From Bradyrhizobium sp. (GTDB lineage: Bacteria > Pseudomonadota > Alphaproteobacteria > Rhizobiales > Xanthobacteraceae), in contig JAQGKJ010000750.1 of the NCBI GenBank assembly GCA_028290165.1, positions 1 to 9,504 on the forward strand: a stretch of DNA of 9,504 bases, read 5' to 3'. The notes beneath the pieces were generated by a model that was not told where the DNA came from, searched no databases, and saw nothing but the letters and a program-made list of their open reading frames with translations. Shown piece by piece: positions 1 through 7,352 of the stretch (positions are counted from its first letter, which is position 1; each line of letters starts with the position of its first letter). Both the position numbers and the translations under genes were made by a program.

Positions 1-667
1 GGCTCCGCATCAAAGCCCCCGCTCCCGTCGAATCGTTGGCGAGGATCGCCATCATCACGGCCTCATGCTCCACTTGCGACGACACCATGCGACCCGGCTG
101 GAACGTGATCGTGCGCCGATAGGGCGCGGTTTTCAGCGACAGGCGCCGCAATTCGTCCTGCAAAACACGATTGTGACTCGCCCCGGCGATGGCCTCGTGA
201 AATTCGATATTGGCGTCGTAGAACGCATCGGCTTCGTTACGCGCCGCAGCCCGTCCGCAAGCCTCATGCGCTTTATGCAGCAGTTCCCGCTGATCCGGCG
301 TGATGCGCCGTGCTGCCTGGACGCAGGCAAGCGCTTCAAGCTCGGCGACCACGCTCAGGGCATCGAGCAGATCCGCCACCGACATCTGGGCGACCTGCAG
401 ACCCTTGAGACCGCGCGCCACCGCAAGGCCGCTGGCCGACAATCGTTGCAAGGCCTCGCGCACCGGCGTGCGGGAGACCTTGTAGCGCTCGGACAATTCG
501 CGCTCGTCCAGTCGCGTACCCGGACGCGAACGTCCACGCAGGATCTCCTCCTCCATGCGTTTGGCGATGTCGCTGGCGAGCGACGAATCCTCGTCGCGCG
601 GCGGCTCCGCAACAGCGGCTGCTCGGGCGGCCTTTGGACGGGATGGGCTGGGGCTGCGTGGGGCCAT
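1..667 (-). CDS. GntR-family transcriptional regulator with FCD ligand-binding domain (C-terminus cut by window edge)
   Basis: This is a DNA-binding, ligand-responsive regulator, most likely of the divergent catabolic operon. Reading back from an ATG at 665-667, 222 residues are visible and the frame is open to the left edge. After a Pro/Arg/Ala-rich tail (about 1-28), the winged helix-turn-helix is clear at about 30-90, with LDERELSERYKVSRTPVREAL (from residue 53) as the classic GntR recognition region. The C-terminal part matches an FCD all-helical effector domain: the D..N..FHEAI segment (D151, N153, H157) and EHEAVMMAI (H201) supply typical metal or ligand residues. The last expected FCD histidine would lie just beyond the edge. 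No better start lies upstream in frame, and the Shine-Dalgarno is poor. FadR-type FCD regulators usually repress neighbouring catabolic genes until a substrate-derived acid binds; that role here is inference. Confidence 0.93.
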   Translation of the reverse strand, partial: MAPRSPSPSRPKAARAAAVAEPPRDEDSSLASDIAKRMEEEILRGRSRPGTRLDERELSERYKVSRTPVREALQRLSASGLAVARGLKGLQVAQMSVADLLDALSVVAELEALACVQAARRITPDQRELLHKAHEACGRAAARNEADAFYDANIEFHEAIAGASHNRVLQDELRRLSLKTAPYRRTITFQPGRMVSSQVEHEAVMMAILANDSTGAGALMRS

Positions 668-760
668 TCGCTGCGGCTGGGTAGGGGAATCGGGCCGGCG
701 GATGCCGGAAAATGCACTGTACAGGATGCCGACGGGATTGGCTACCGTACGGCGATTTTT

Positions 761-787
761 GCATACCAAAAGGTCTTGTTGGCATGC
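761..787. promoter_or_regulatory. Candidate operator: inverted repeat in the divergent intergenic region
   Basis: GCATACCAA at 761-769 is followed after 9 nt by TTGGCATGC at 779-787. The arms pair at 8 of 9 positions and the centre is at 774. A shorter ACC-AAAA-GGT symmetry (765-774) is nested in the left half. The element lies between the divergent regulator (start 667) and aminotransferase (start 829), where an autoregulatory GntR operator would be expected. GntR operators vary in sequence, so the assignment rests on symmetry and position only. Two 8-bp palindromes nearby, CTGTACAG (717-724) and CCGTACGG (745-752), are weaker alternatives and could be chance. No convincing -35/-10 pair was found. 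Confidence 0.5.
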
Positions 788-817
788 GACTTTCGCCTTA
801 ACAAGTCGCCAAACGCC

Positions 818-822
818 AGGGA
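818..822 (+). promoter_or_regulatory. Ribosome binding site of the aminotransferase
   Basis: AGGGA lies 6 nt before the ATG at 829. It is the best Shine-Dalgarno match in the operon and supports that start for the first gene. The downstream genes have weaker sites and appear to rely on translational coupling. Confidence 0.65.
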
Positions 823-828
823 CCGCCG

Positions 829-1962
829 ATGAAACGATTTGAAGTCCGCAACGCCCATTTCGATAAACTGGTGAATACGCCGGGCCTGAAATGGCTCGGG
901 CAAAACACCAACCACGTCCCCGCGCATCCAGCCGTCATCGAGGCGATGGTGAAATGCGCCCGGGATGAGGGCTTCCACATCTACGCGCCGCCGGCCGGTC
1001 TGGAGGAACTGCGCTCTGGAATCCTGGAAGACATGGGGCTGCCGAACCAGGCGGCGCTCGTCTCCGATGGCGCGGTAGCCTCGCTTTATCACGTCTGCCA
1101 CACCCTGCTGCAGGCGGGTGACGACTTCATCACCACGGATCCGACCTGGAACTGGCCGATGGCCTTCGCGCGTTCGGTCGGGGGGAACGTCATCCAGATT
1201 CCGATCTACGGTCCGGAATATGACTACCGGCTCGATCCGGAGCGTCTTGCTGCAGCGGTGACGCCGCACACCAGGATGATCTACATCGTCGACCCCAACA
1301 ATCCGCTGGGCGTCGCCTGCACCCGGCCGGAGATCGAGGCGATCGCCGCAATCGCGCGGCGCCAGGGCGCCTGGCTGGTGCACGACTGCACCTACCGGCA
1401 TTTTGCCCACCAGCACCATCTGGCGGCGACGGCCTATCCCGAGCGCACGATCACGATCTACAGTTTCTCCAAATGGCTGGGCCTCGCGGGCCTGCGTGTC
1501 GGCGCCATGATTGCGGACCCGGACGTCGTCGAACAACTCGCCTCGGCACCGCCAAACAATCTTGGCTCGAGCCTGCTGTCCCAACGGGCCGCCCTCGCCG
1601 GCCTCGCCATCAAGGACGCGTGGTTTCCGGGCGTGCTGGCATTGACACGCGACAATCAGGCGATAATCCACGCGGCGGTGGCGCGTGTGCCGGGTCTGTC
1701 GATGCCGGTCTATCCCTCGAATGGAAACTTCATCGTGATCGAATGCGGCGGCAGCGGCGTGCGGCCGGAGGCGCTGGTCGCAGCCTATGGCGAGCGCGGC
1801 ATCATGATCCGACAGGGATCCTACCACACGCCAACCTTCGGCGATCGTTTCGTCAAGGTTTCGACATCGGTGCCGAAGGCCTGGGTCGAGGAATTCGTGG
1901 ATCTTCTGCCGGCGATGATGGATCGGGCCCGTGGGCTCAACACCGACACGCCACTGTTCTAA
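829..1962 (+). CDS. PLP-dependent class I/II (fold-type I) aminotransferase
   Basis: A 377-aa cytoplasmic PLP enzyme that would transfer an amino group between an amine or amino acid and an oxo acid, or catalyse related PLP chemistry. Visible motifs are DPNNPLG (156-162, with N158 contacting PLP), VHDCTYR (D186 for the pyridine nitrogen, Y189 for the phenol oxygen), and SFSKWLGLAGLRVG with the Schiff-base lysine K215. The usual length for this fold is 370-400 aa. Near the C-terminus, where most members have an arginine that binds the substrate alpha-carboxylate (xxR-I/V-S/T), this protein reads FVKVSTS, apparently with K343 in that place. The amino donor may therefore be unusual, or the chemistry may not be standard alpha-transamination. 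It is the first gene of the operon, has a good ribosome site, and the SDR gene follows after 25 nt. Histidinol-phosphate aminotransferase-like or MalY-like paralogues are alternatives. The substrate is unknown. Confidence 0.9.
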   Translation: MKRFEVRNAHFDKLVNTPGLKWLGQNTNHVPAHPAVIEAMVKCARDEGFHIYAPPAGLEELRSGILEDMGLPNQAALVSDGAVASLYHVCHTLLQAGDDFITTDPTWNWPMAFARSVGGNVIQIPIYGPEYDYRLDPERLAAAVTPHTRMIYIVDPNNPLGVACTRPEIEAIAAIARRQGAWLVHDCTYRHFAHQHHLAATAYPERTITIYSFSKWLGLAGLRVGAMIADPDVVEQLASAPPNNLGSSLLSQRAALAGLAIKDAWFPGVLALTRDNQAIIHAAVARVPGLSMPVYPSNGNFIVIECGGSGVRPEALVAAYGERGIMIRQGSYHTPTFGDRFVKVSTSVPKAWVEEFVDLLPAMMDRARGLNTDTPLF

Positions 1963-1987
1963 CGCCAGCAATCGGAATGGGAACAAG

Positions 1988-2770
1988 ATGGATCTGAAAC
2001 TTAGCGGCAAGAAGGTCCTGATAACGGGCGCCTCACAAGGAATCGGCGAAGGGCTCGCCAACGCATTTGCCGGTGAAGGCTGCCATCTGCATCTGACGGC
2101 GCGGTCGGCGGAGAAGCTGGATGCCCTGAAACGGCAGATCGAATCGGAACATGGAATCGCGGTAACCTCCACGGCGATCGACATGACGCAGGCCGATGCA
2201 CCGGATCGCATCGTCGAGGAAGCCGGCGATGTGGATATCCTGATCAACAATGCCGGCGTGATTCCCAGCGGCACTATCTTCGACATTACTCCCGAGCAAT
2301 GGCGCAAGGGCTGGGCGCTCAAGGGCTTCGGCTACGCCGACATGATCCGTCTTGTCTATCCGCGCATGAAGGCGCGCGGCAGCGGCGTCATTCTCAATAA
2401 TATCGGCAATGGCGGCGAGATCTGCGATCCGCAATACATCGAAGGCGCCGCCGGCAATGCGTCGATCATGGCGATAACGCGTGCCCTCGGAGGACGCAGC
2501 CTGGAGGACAATATCCGGATCGTTGGTGTGAATCCCGGACCGGTTGACACCATGCGCATCTATAACATGCTGCGAAAGTTCGCGGAGAACACGCTGGGTG
2601 ATTCAGCTCGCTATCCCGAACTGCTGGAAAAATATCCGCTGAAGCGACCGGCGAAGATCCACGAGATCACGGACCTATTCCTGTTCCTCGCCTCGTTCAG
2701 GTCGGGCTACACCTCCGGTACGGTGATCACGGTCGATGGCGGGATCGCATCCCGTCGCTCGGTGGTATGA
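1988..2770 (+). CDS. Short-chain dehydrogenase/reductase (SDR) with atypical active site
   Basis: A 260-aa Rossmann-fold oxidoreductase, probably interconverting an alcohol and a ketone with NAD(P). The cofactor motif TGASQGIG is at 13-20, R39 follows beta-2 with no acidic residue there (suggesting NADP), D65 sits in the adenine-pocket position, and NNAG is at 87-90. NPGPVDT (182-188) and the C-terminal SGTVITVDGG are typical. The catalytic region is not. Where classical SDRs have a Ser there is NNIGNGG (G140). Y150 is present, but YxxxK is replaced by YIEGAAGNAS (N157 two residues late, no Lys). I recall this pattern in a recognisable SDR subgroup, so it is not a sequencing error. The ATG at 1988 is preferred over an in-frame ATG at 1931, because 1931 lies inside the aminotransferase and GGGA precedes 1988. 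The hydrolase gene starts 9 nt after its stop. Confidence 0.9.
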   Translation: MDLKLSGKKVLITGASQGIGEGLANAFAGEGCHLHLTARSAEKLDALKRQIESEHGIAVTSTAIDMTQADAPDRIVEEAGDVDILINNAGVIPSGTIFDITPEQWRKGWALKGFGYADMIRLVYPRMKARGSGVILNNIGNGGEICDPQYIEGAAGNASIMAITRALGGRSLEDNIRIVGVNPGPVDTMRIYNMLRKFAENTLGDSARYPELLEKYPLKRPAKIHEITDLFLFLASFRSGYTSGTVITVDGGIASRRSVV

Positions 2771-2779
2771 GATTCGATC

Positions 2780-3661
2780 ATGACATTTGCAACAACATCC
2801 GACGGCATCAAGCTTTACTATGAATCGGCTGGCACCGGATCTGCCATCGTGTTCGTACACGAATTCGGCGGCAACCACTGGAGCTGGGAGCCGCAGATGA
2901 ACTTCTTTGCACGCCGCCATCGGTGTCTGACCTACGGGGCCCGCGGATTTCCGCCTTCCGATATTCCGGCGGATGTCGCGGTTTATTCGCAGGTCCGTGC
3001 GGCCGACGATGTCTTCGACGTGATGGACGCAGCCGAAATCGACCAGGCCCATCTTGTCGGCCTTTCGATGGGCGGCTTTGCCGTTCTTCATGCCGGACTA
3101 CGGCGGCCTGAACGTGTGCTATCGGTTTGCGCGGCAGGCGCCGGCTACGGCGCGGAGAAGGCCCACGAGGATTACTTCAAGGGAATCTCGGAGCAGGTCG
3201 CGGTGAACTTCGAGACCCAAGGCGCCGAACGCTTCGCCAGGATTTACGCCGAGGGCGCGTCGCGCGTGCAATTCCAGGAGAAGGACCCTCGCGGCTGGGC
3301 GCTGTTTGCAGAACGGCTCGCGCGCCATTCCAGTCAGGGCGCAGCCAACACCATGCGCGGCGTACAGATGAAGCGCCCGTCGCTTTACGACCTGGAAGCC
3401 GAGTTCAAGGCGATGAAGCCGCCGGTACTGGTCATGGTGGGCGATGAGGACGATCACTGCCTACAGCCCGGAATCTTTCTGAAGAAGACAATTCCTGCCT
3501 GCGGTCTCGTAGTGTTCCCCAAGAGCGGGCACACGCTCAATCTGGAAGAGCCGGCGCTGTTCAACGATCTGCTGGCTGAATTCCTTGCTCAGGTGGAAGC
3601 GGGACGCTGGCAGGTGCGCGATCCCCGCGCCAATCCCAGCCAGATCATGCGCACGGACTGA
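2780..3661 (+). CDS. Alpha/beta-fold hydrolase
   Basis: A 293-aa cytoplasmic alpha/beta hydrolase that would cleave an ester, lactone, C-C or amide bond of a pathway intermediate. The oxyanion-hole strand is FVHEFGG (25-31) and the nucleophile elbow is GLSMGG with S96. A lid region spans roughly 125-205. The acid is in GDEDDHC (probably D224), and the catalytic histidine is H251 in KSGHTLNLEEP. In TYGARGFPPSD the common D-x-R-G has Gly in place of Asp. About 25 residues follow the last expected helix as a charged tail. There is no signal peptide. Relatives include enol-lactonases, MhpC-type C-C hydrolases and N-formylmaleamate deformylases (NicD type), which cannot be separated by eye. The ribosome site is weak, and the 9-nt gap after the SDR and 2-nt gap before the amidase suggest translational coupling. 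Confidence 0.9.
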   Translation: MTFATTSDGIKLYYESAGTGSAIVFVHEFGGNHWSWEPQMNFFARRHRCLTYGARGFPPSDIPADVAVYSQVRAADDVFDVMDAAEIDQAHLVGLSMGGFAVLHAGLRRPERVLSVCAAGAGYGAEKAHEDYFKGISEQVAVNFETQGAERFARIYAEGASRVQFQEKDPRGWALFAERLARHSSQGAANTMRGVQMKRPSLYDLEAEFKAMKPPVLVMVGDEDDHCLQPGIFLKKTIPACGLVVFPKSGHTLNLEEPALFNDLLAEFLAQVEAGRWQVRDPRANPSQIMRTD

Positions 3662-3663
3662 CC

Positions 3664-4902
3664 ATGCGTCCTTCCGAGCGCATCGACGGCTCGCGTCTCT
3701 GGACCAGATTGATGGATCTCGCGCGATTTGGCGCGCGGGAGGACGGCGGCGTCGACCGACAGACACTCACCGAAGCGGAGATCGCCGCGCGCGCCCAGGT
3801 GGTGTCCTGGGGCCGAGCACTGGGATTGTCGCCTCACACCGATACGGCGGCCAACCTCTTCCTTCGTTTTGAAGGCCGCGACCCGACGCTGCCGCCGGTA
3901 CTGACCGGCTCGCACATCGACTCCCAGCCGACCGGGGGCAAGTTCGATGGCGCCTATGGCGTCCTGGCCGCATTCGAGGCGGTTCAGGCCATACGCGATG
4001 CCGGCCTCACGCCGCAACGGGCCATCGAGATCGTGGCTTGGACCAACGAGGAAGGCTCGCGTTTTTCGCCGGGCATGACCGGCTCCGACTTGTTTACCGG
4101 AACCAAGACGCTTGACGACCTCAAGGACATCAGGGATTCCGCGGGCATCCGGCTTGAGCAGGCGCTGGCGCAGGTGCTGGCCGCGGACGTCGAAGTTCCG
4201 CGCCGGGCGTTCGGCTTTCCGGTCGCCGCGTTCGTTGAAGCCCATATCGAACAGGGACCGCTGCTCGAACGCGCGCAGATTCCCGTTGGCGTGGTAACCG
4301 GAATCCAGGGAACACGCCGTTATCGGGTGCGCGTCCACGGTGAGGCGGCGCATGCCGGCGCGGCGGAGCGTCACGAGCGCAAAGATGCCCTGATGGCCGC
4401 GGTGCGGATCATCGCAGCGATCGATATCGCAGCCCTGGAACCTGCCGATACCAAGCTCACGGTCGGTCTGTTCGAAGTCACGCCCAATGCGCCCTCGGTC
4501 GTACCGGCCGGGGTCTTGTTCTCGATCGACCTGCGTCACCCCGATAACGCGGTCGTAGACGATCTGGACATCCGCATCCGCGAACTCATCGAGTCTCTGC
4601 GAGGTCCCTGCCGGGTCGAGTTCAAGCAAATTCAGCACTCACCCTCGCTGCAGTTCAATCCGCGCATCCGCGCGCGCATCGCCGCGACGGCTGACGCGAT
4701 AGGGATCGCGCATCAGGATATCTATTCAGCCGCGGGCCACGATGCCCGCCAGCTGCACTATGTGTGTCCGACCGGAATGCTGTTTGTGCCGTGCCGGGAT
4801 GGCGTCAGCCATAATCCGGCCGAGTGGGCCGAGCCATCCGACCTGACGGCCGGGGCGCGCGTGCTGGCCGATACCGTCTGGCATTTGGCCAACGAGACGT
4901 GA
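3664..4902 (+). CDS. M20-family Zn-dependent amidohydrolase (N-carbamoyl-L-amino-acid hydrolase / allantoate amidohydrolase-like)
   Basis: A 412-aa binuclear-metal amidase, the usual length for the family. Its known reactions hydrolyse N-carbamoyl (ureido) groups, releasing CO2 and NH3 from N-carbamoyl amino acids, beta-ureidopropionate or allantoate. All metal-ligand motifs are visible: TGSHIDS (H84), GGKFDGAYG (D95, bridging), WTNEEGSRF (E129/E130), EAHIEQG (H194) and GVSHNPAEW (H383). The inserted dimerisation domain (about 212-330) carries HGEAAHAG, TPNAPSVVP and the DLRHPD segment, and SAAGHDA (356-362) follows it. The HAG segment continues AAERHERKDAL, where many carbamoylases have TTPMxxRxDAL, so the substrate pocket may differ. 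The gene starts 2 nt after the hydrolase (TGACCATG) and its TGA overlaps the ATG of the next gene. It points to a ureido or N-acyl intermediate in the pathway, but family substrates vary too much to name one. Confidence 0.92.
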   Translation: MRPSERIDGSRLWTRLMDLARFGAREDGGVDRQTLTEAEIAARAQVVSWGRALGLSPHTDTAANLFLRFEGRDPTLPPVLTGSHIDSQPTGGKFDGAYGVLAAFEAVQAIRDAGLTPQRAIEIVAWTNEEGSRFSPGMTGSDLFTGTKTLDDLKDIRDSAGIRLEQALAQVLAADVEVPRRAFGFPVAAFVEAHIEQGPLLERAQIPVGVVTGIQGTRRYRVRVHGEAAHAGAAERHERKDALMAAVRIIAAIDIAALEPADTKLTVGLFEVTPNAPSVVPAGVLFSIDLRHPDNAVVDDLDIRIRELIESLRGPCRVEFKQIQHSPSLQFNPRIRARIAATADAIGIAHQDIYSAAGHDARQLHYVCPTGMLFVPCRDGVSHNPAEWAEPSDLTAGARVLADTVWHLANET

Positions 4903-7151
4903 TGAGCAAAACGCGTTCGCTGATCGGCCAACCGGTCTTGCGCCGCGAGGATTTCCGGTTCGTCTCCGGGGTCGGACAGTTTGTCGACGATCTCTCGCCT
5001 CCAGACGTGTTGCAAGGCTTCATCGTCCGTTCGTCCTGGTCTCATGGCAAGAACCTCCAGATCGACACCGACACGGCACGCCGCATGCCGGGGGTTCATC
5101 TGATTCTCACGGCGGCCGATCTGGTGAAAGCGGACGTCGCGCACGTACCGGTGGATTTCCCGCCGCCGGGTCACAGCTTCGAGACGTGGTCTGCATCACC
5201 GCAGCCGGTTCTGGCGCAAGATCAAGTGAGATATGTCGGCGATGCCATCGCCTTTATTGTCGCCGAGACCGTCGATGCAGCGCGGGATGCAGCCGAGGCG
5301 CTCACGATCCAATTGACGGAGCTCGAACCGGTCGTTGATCTCAATTCCGCCGGAGCGGATTTCTCTTATGAGGAAGGCGACGGCGAGGCGGTGACCGCTG
5401 CGATGAACGCTGCCGTCTCGGTTCACAGCGCGACCATCGCGGTCAACCGGATCGACGCGCTTCCGCTTGAGCCACGTGGCTGCATGGGAGCCTTTTCGGA
5501 CGGCCGGTTCACCTTGCATGTCTCGACCCAGCGCGTTCAGATCATTCAGCGCGCGCTGGCAGATCGCGTCTTCAAGGTACCGCGTGAATGCATGCGCGTC
5601 GTCGCGCCGGATACCGGTGGCGGCTTTGGCCAGAAGAATGGGTTATACCCCGAATATGTTCTGTGCCTTGAAGCCGCGCGTCGCCTCGGCCGGCCGGTGA
5701 AATGGATTCCCGAACGCAGCGAAACCCTGAGTGCCGGCTGCCATGCAAGGGACAACGTATTTTCAGTCCGTGCCGCCATTGACGCGGCCGGGCGAATGAC
5801 CGCGGTCGATGCCGTCCGCCGCATGAACATGGGTGGCTATGCATCAACACGCTCAAAGGTTCCGGTTCAGAACGGTCTCACGCATTTGACAGGGGTTTAT
5901 GGCGTCCAGGCCGCCCATGTTCGCGTCGAAGGCGTCCTGACAAATACGGCACCTACCTGCTCCTATCGTGGTGCCGGGCGCCCGGAAAATGTCTATGCCT
6001 GCGAGCGCCTCGTCGACATGATCGCCCGCCGGATTGGACAGGATCCAATCGCATTCCGCCGCGCCAATCTGGTGCGGCAAACACAGATGCCCTGGATCTC
6101 GCCGCTCGGCACACGCTTTGAGCAGCACGATTTCGAGCTGTTACTCGATAGCGCGTTGGAAAGCATCGATCATGCCAAATTCACTGCGCGCCGCGCACGA
6201 TCAGCGGAATCGGAACGGCTTCGCGGCTTTGGCGTCTGCTTGTTCGCCGAAGATCTCCACGGCTCACCTGAACCGATCAAAGCACGGCTCGAGTGGACCG
6301 GAGAGCAGTTTGACCTGGTCGTCGGGACAGGTTCCGCCGGCCATAGCCATGAAACGACTTTCTTACAGGTGGCCGCCGACACGCTTGCCATGCCGATGGA
6401 ACGCCTCGGATTTCGCCAATCCGACACCGCGCGCATGGCCGAGGGCGTAGGCACGGCAGCCTCCTGGTCTTTGACACTCGGAGGGTCTTCGGTAAAGCTC
6501 GCTGCCGAGGCTGCGATCGAACGGGCCCGCGATGTTGCAGGCCGCATCCTCGAGGCATCTTCCCGAGATATCGTCTTCGATGAGGGCATCTTCCGGATCA
6601 CCGGCACCGACCGTAGCGTGGCTTGGGATCAGGTGTTCGCGGCACAACCGGACTTCCGCGCAGATGGCTGCTTCGACGGCTCGGGGCAGAATGTGGCAGC
6701 GGCGTGTCACGCCTGTGAGGTTGAAGTGGATCAGGAGACGGGCGCCTGCACCATCCTTGCCTATGCGATCGCCCAGGATTCCGGCAACGTCATTAACCCA
6801 AAGATCTTCGAGGGCCAGCTCCACGGCGGCATGGCCCAGGGCATCGGGCAGAGCTGGTTCGAGCAGATCGTTTATGATCCGGCCAGTGGACAATTGCTAA
6901 CGGGATCGCTCACCGACTATGCGGTACCGCGCGCATCCGACCTGTCACCCATCTGCGCGTCAATCAGGCCAACCCCGGCCCACGACAATCCATTGGGGGT
7001 CAAAGGAGTTGGCGAAGCGGCGGCAACGGGTGCGCCAGCCGCTTTTGCCAATGCTGTGCTGGATGCGCTTTGGTCACTCGGGATTATTCACATCGATCCG
7101 CCGTTTACCTCAGAAAAGCTTTGGCAAGCAATCAAGAGGGCAATGGCCTGA
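4902..7151 (+). CDS. Xanthine dehydrogenase family, molybdopterin-binding (large, CoxL-like form II) subunit
   Basis: A 749-aa catalytic subunit of a molybdenum hydroxylase, which inserts a water-derived oxygen next to a heteroatom in a ring or oxidises an aldehyde. The N-terminal domain starts GQPVLRREDFRFVSGVGQFVDD (from residue 9). LEPRG (189-193), DTGGGFGQK (237-245), the SYRGAGR active-site loop (354-360), a GHSHETTF cofactor segment (480-487) and GVKGVGEAAATG with the catalytic Glu E705 follow in order. The loop is the form II type; the AYRCSFR signature of true aerobic CO dehydrogenase is absent. The ATG at 4902 (TGATG overlap with the amidase stop) is chosen over an in-frame ATG at 4824, which lies inside that gene. 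Such enzymes need small [2Fe-2S] and medium FAD partners, and neither is in the window. This is the last gene of the operon. Substrate unknown. Confidence 0.93.
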   Translation: MSKTRSLIGQPVLRREDFRFVSGVGQFVDDLSPPDVLQGFIVRSSWSHGKNLQIDTDTARRMPGVHLILTAADLVKADVAHVPVDFPPPGHSFETWSASPQPVLAQDQVRYVGDAIAFIVAETVDAARDAAEALTIQLTELEPVVDLNSAGADFSYEEGDGEAVTAAMNAAVSVHSATIAVNRIDALPLEPRGCMGAFSDGRFTLHVSTQRVQIIQRALADRVFKVPRECMRVVAPDTGGGFGQKNGLYPEYVLCLEAARRLGRPVKWIPERSETLSAGCHARDNVFSVRAAIDAAGRMTAVDAVRRMNMGGYASTRSKVPVQNGLTHLTGVYGVQAAHVRVEGVLTNTAPTCSYRGAGRPENVYACERLVDMIARRIGQDPIAFRRANLVRQTQMPWISPLGTRFEQHDFELLLDSALESIDHAKFTARRARSAESERLRGFGVCLFAEDLHGSPEPIKARLEWTGEQFDLVVGTGSAGHSHETTFLQVAADTLAMPMERLGFRQSDTARMAEGVGTAASWSLTLGGSSVKLAAEAAIERARDVAGRILEASSRDIVFDEGIFRITGTDRSVAWDQVFAAQPDFRADGCFDGSGQNVAAACHACEVEVDQETGACTILAYAIAQDSGNVINPKIFEGQLHGGMAQGIGQSWFEQIVYDPASGQLLTGSLTDYAVPRASDLSPICASIRPTPAHDNPLGVKGVGEAAATGAPAAFANAVLDALWSLGIIHIDPPFTSEKLWQAIKRAMA

Positions 7152-7230
7152 ATCGAAAGCGCGCGGTTTTCCAAACCCCGACGCGAGCGCTGATTCCACT
7201 CCACAATTCGATGGTCCGTCCGTTTGGGCC

Positions 7231-7261
7231 AATGACCGCTTTGAGCCATTAGCGGCCGTTC
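7231..7261. repeat. Dispersed 31-bp hairpin repeat, copy A
   Basis: This copy runs from AATGACCGCT to AGCGGCCGTTC. It matches the copy at 8193-8223 at 25 of 31 positions by hand comparison. CCGCT (7236-7240) and AGCGG (7251-7255) form a 5-bp stem around a 10-nt loop. It lies 80 nt past the last operon gene and has no T-run, so it is not a standard terminator. I associate this motif with multicopy intergenic repeats of Bradyrhizobium-like genomes; that attribution is from memory. Confidence 0.6.
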
Positions 7262-7352
7262 CTTGCGGTGATGCGCGGCTCGGAATGTTTTGGTCCACGC
7301 TTCAAACCTGGCACGGTTAGCTGAACAGAATCACCTTTTTCGGCTAGGCGAT

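Noticed and set aside
65..832. A 255-aa open frame on the + strand
   Set aside because: It is antisense to the GntR/FCD regulator and runs across the intergenic region; the regulator's helix-turn-helix and FCD residues are clear on the - strand.
742..2322. A 526-aa open frame on the - strand
   Set aside because: It lies opposite the aminotransferase and SDR genes, whose motifs are unmistakable. The frame has no recognisable motif and reflects high-GC antisense openness.
3589..4638. A 349-aa open frame on the - strand
   Set aside because: It is the antisense shadow of the M20 amidase gene, whose metal ligands are all in order on the + strand.
4902..7151. Aerobic CO dehydrogenase large subunit (true CoxL)
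   Set aside because: The active-site loop is SYRGAGR (form II), not the AYRCSFR signature with the Cys that binds copper, and coxS and coxM are absent.
7158..7191. AGCGC...GCGCT as a terminator after the operon
   Set aside because: The stem is only 5 bp around a loop of more than 20 nt, with no T-run; no terminator is called.
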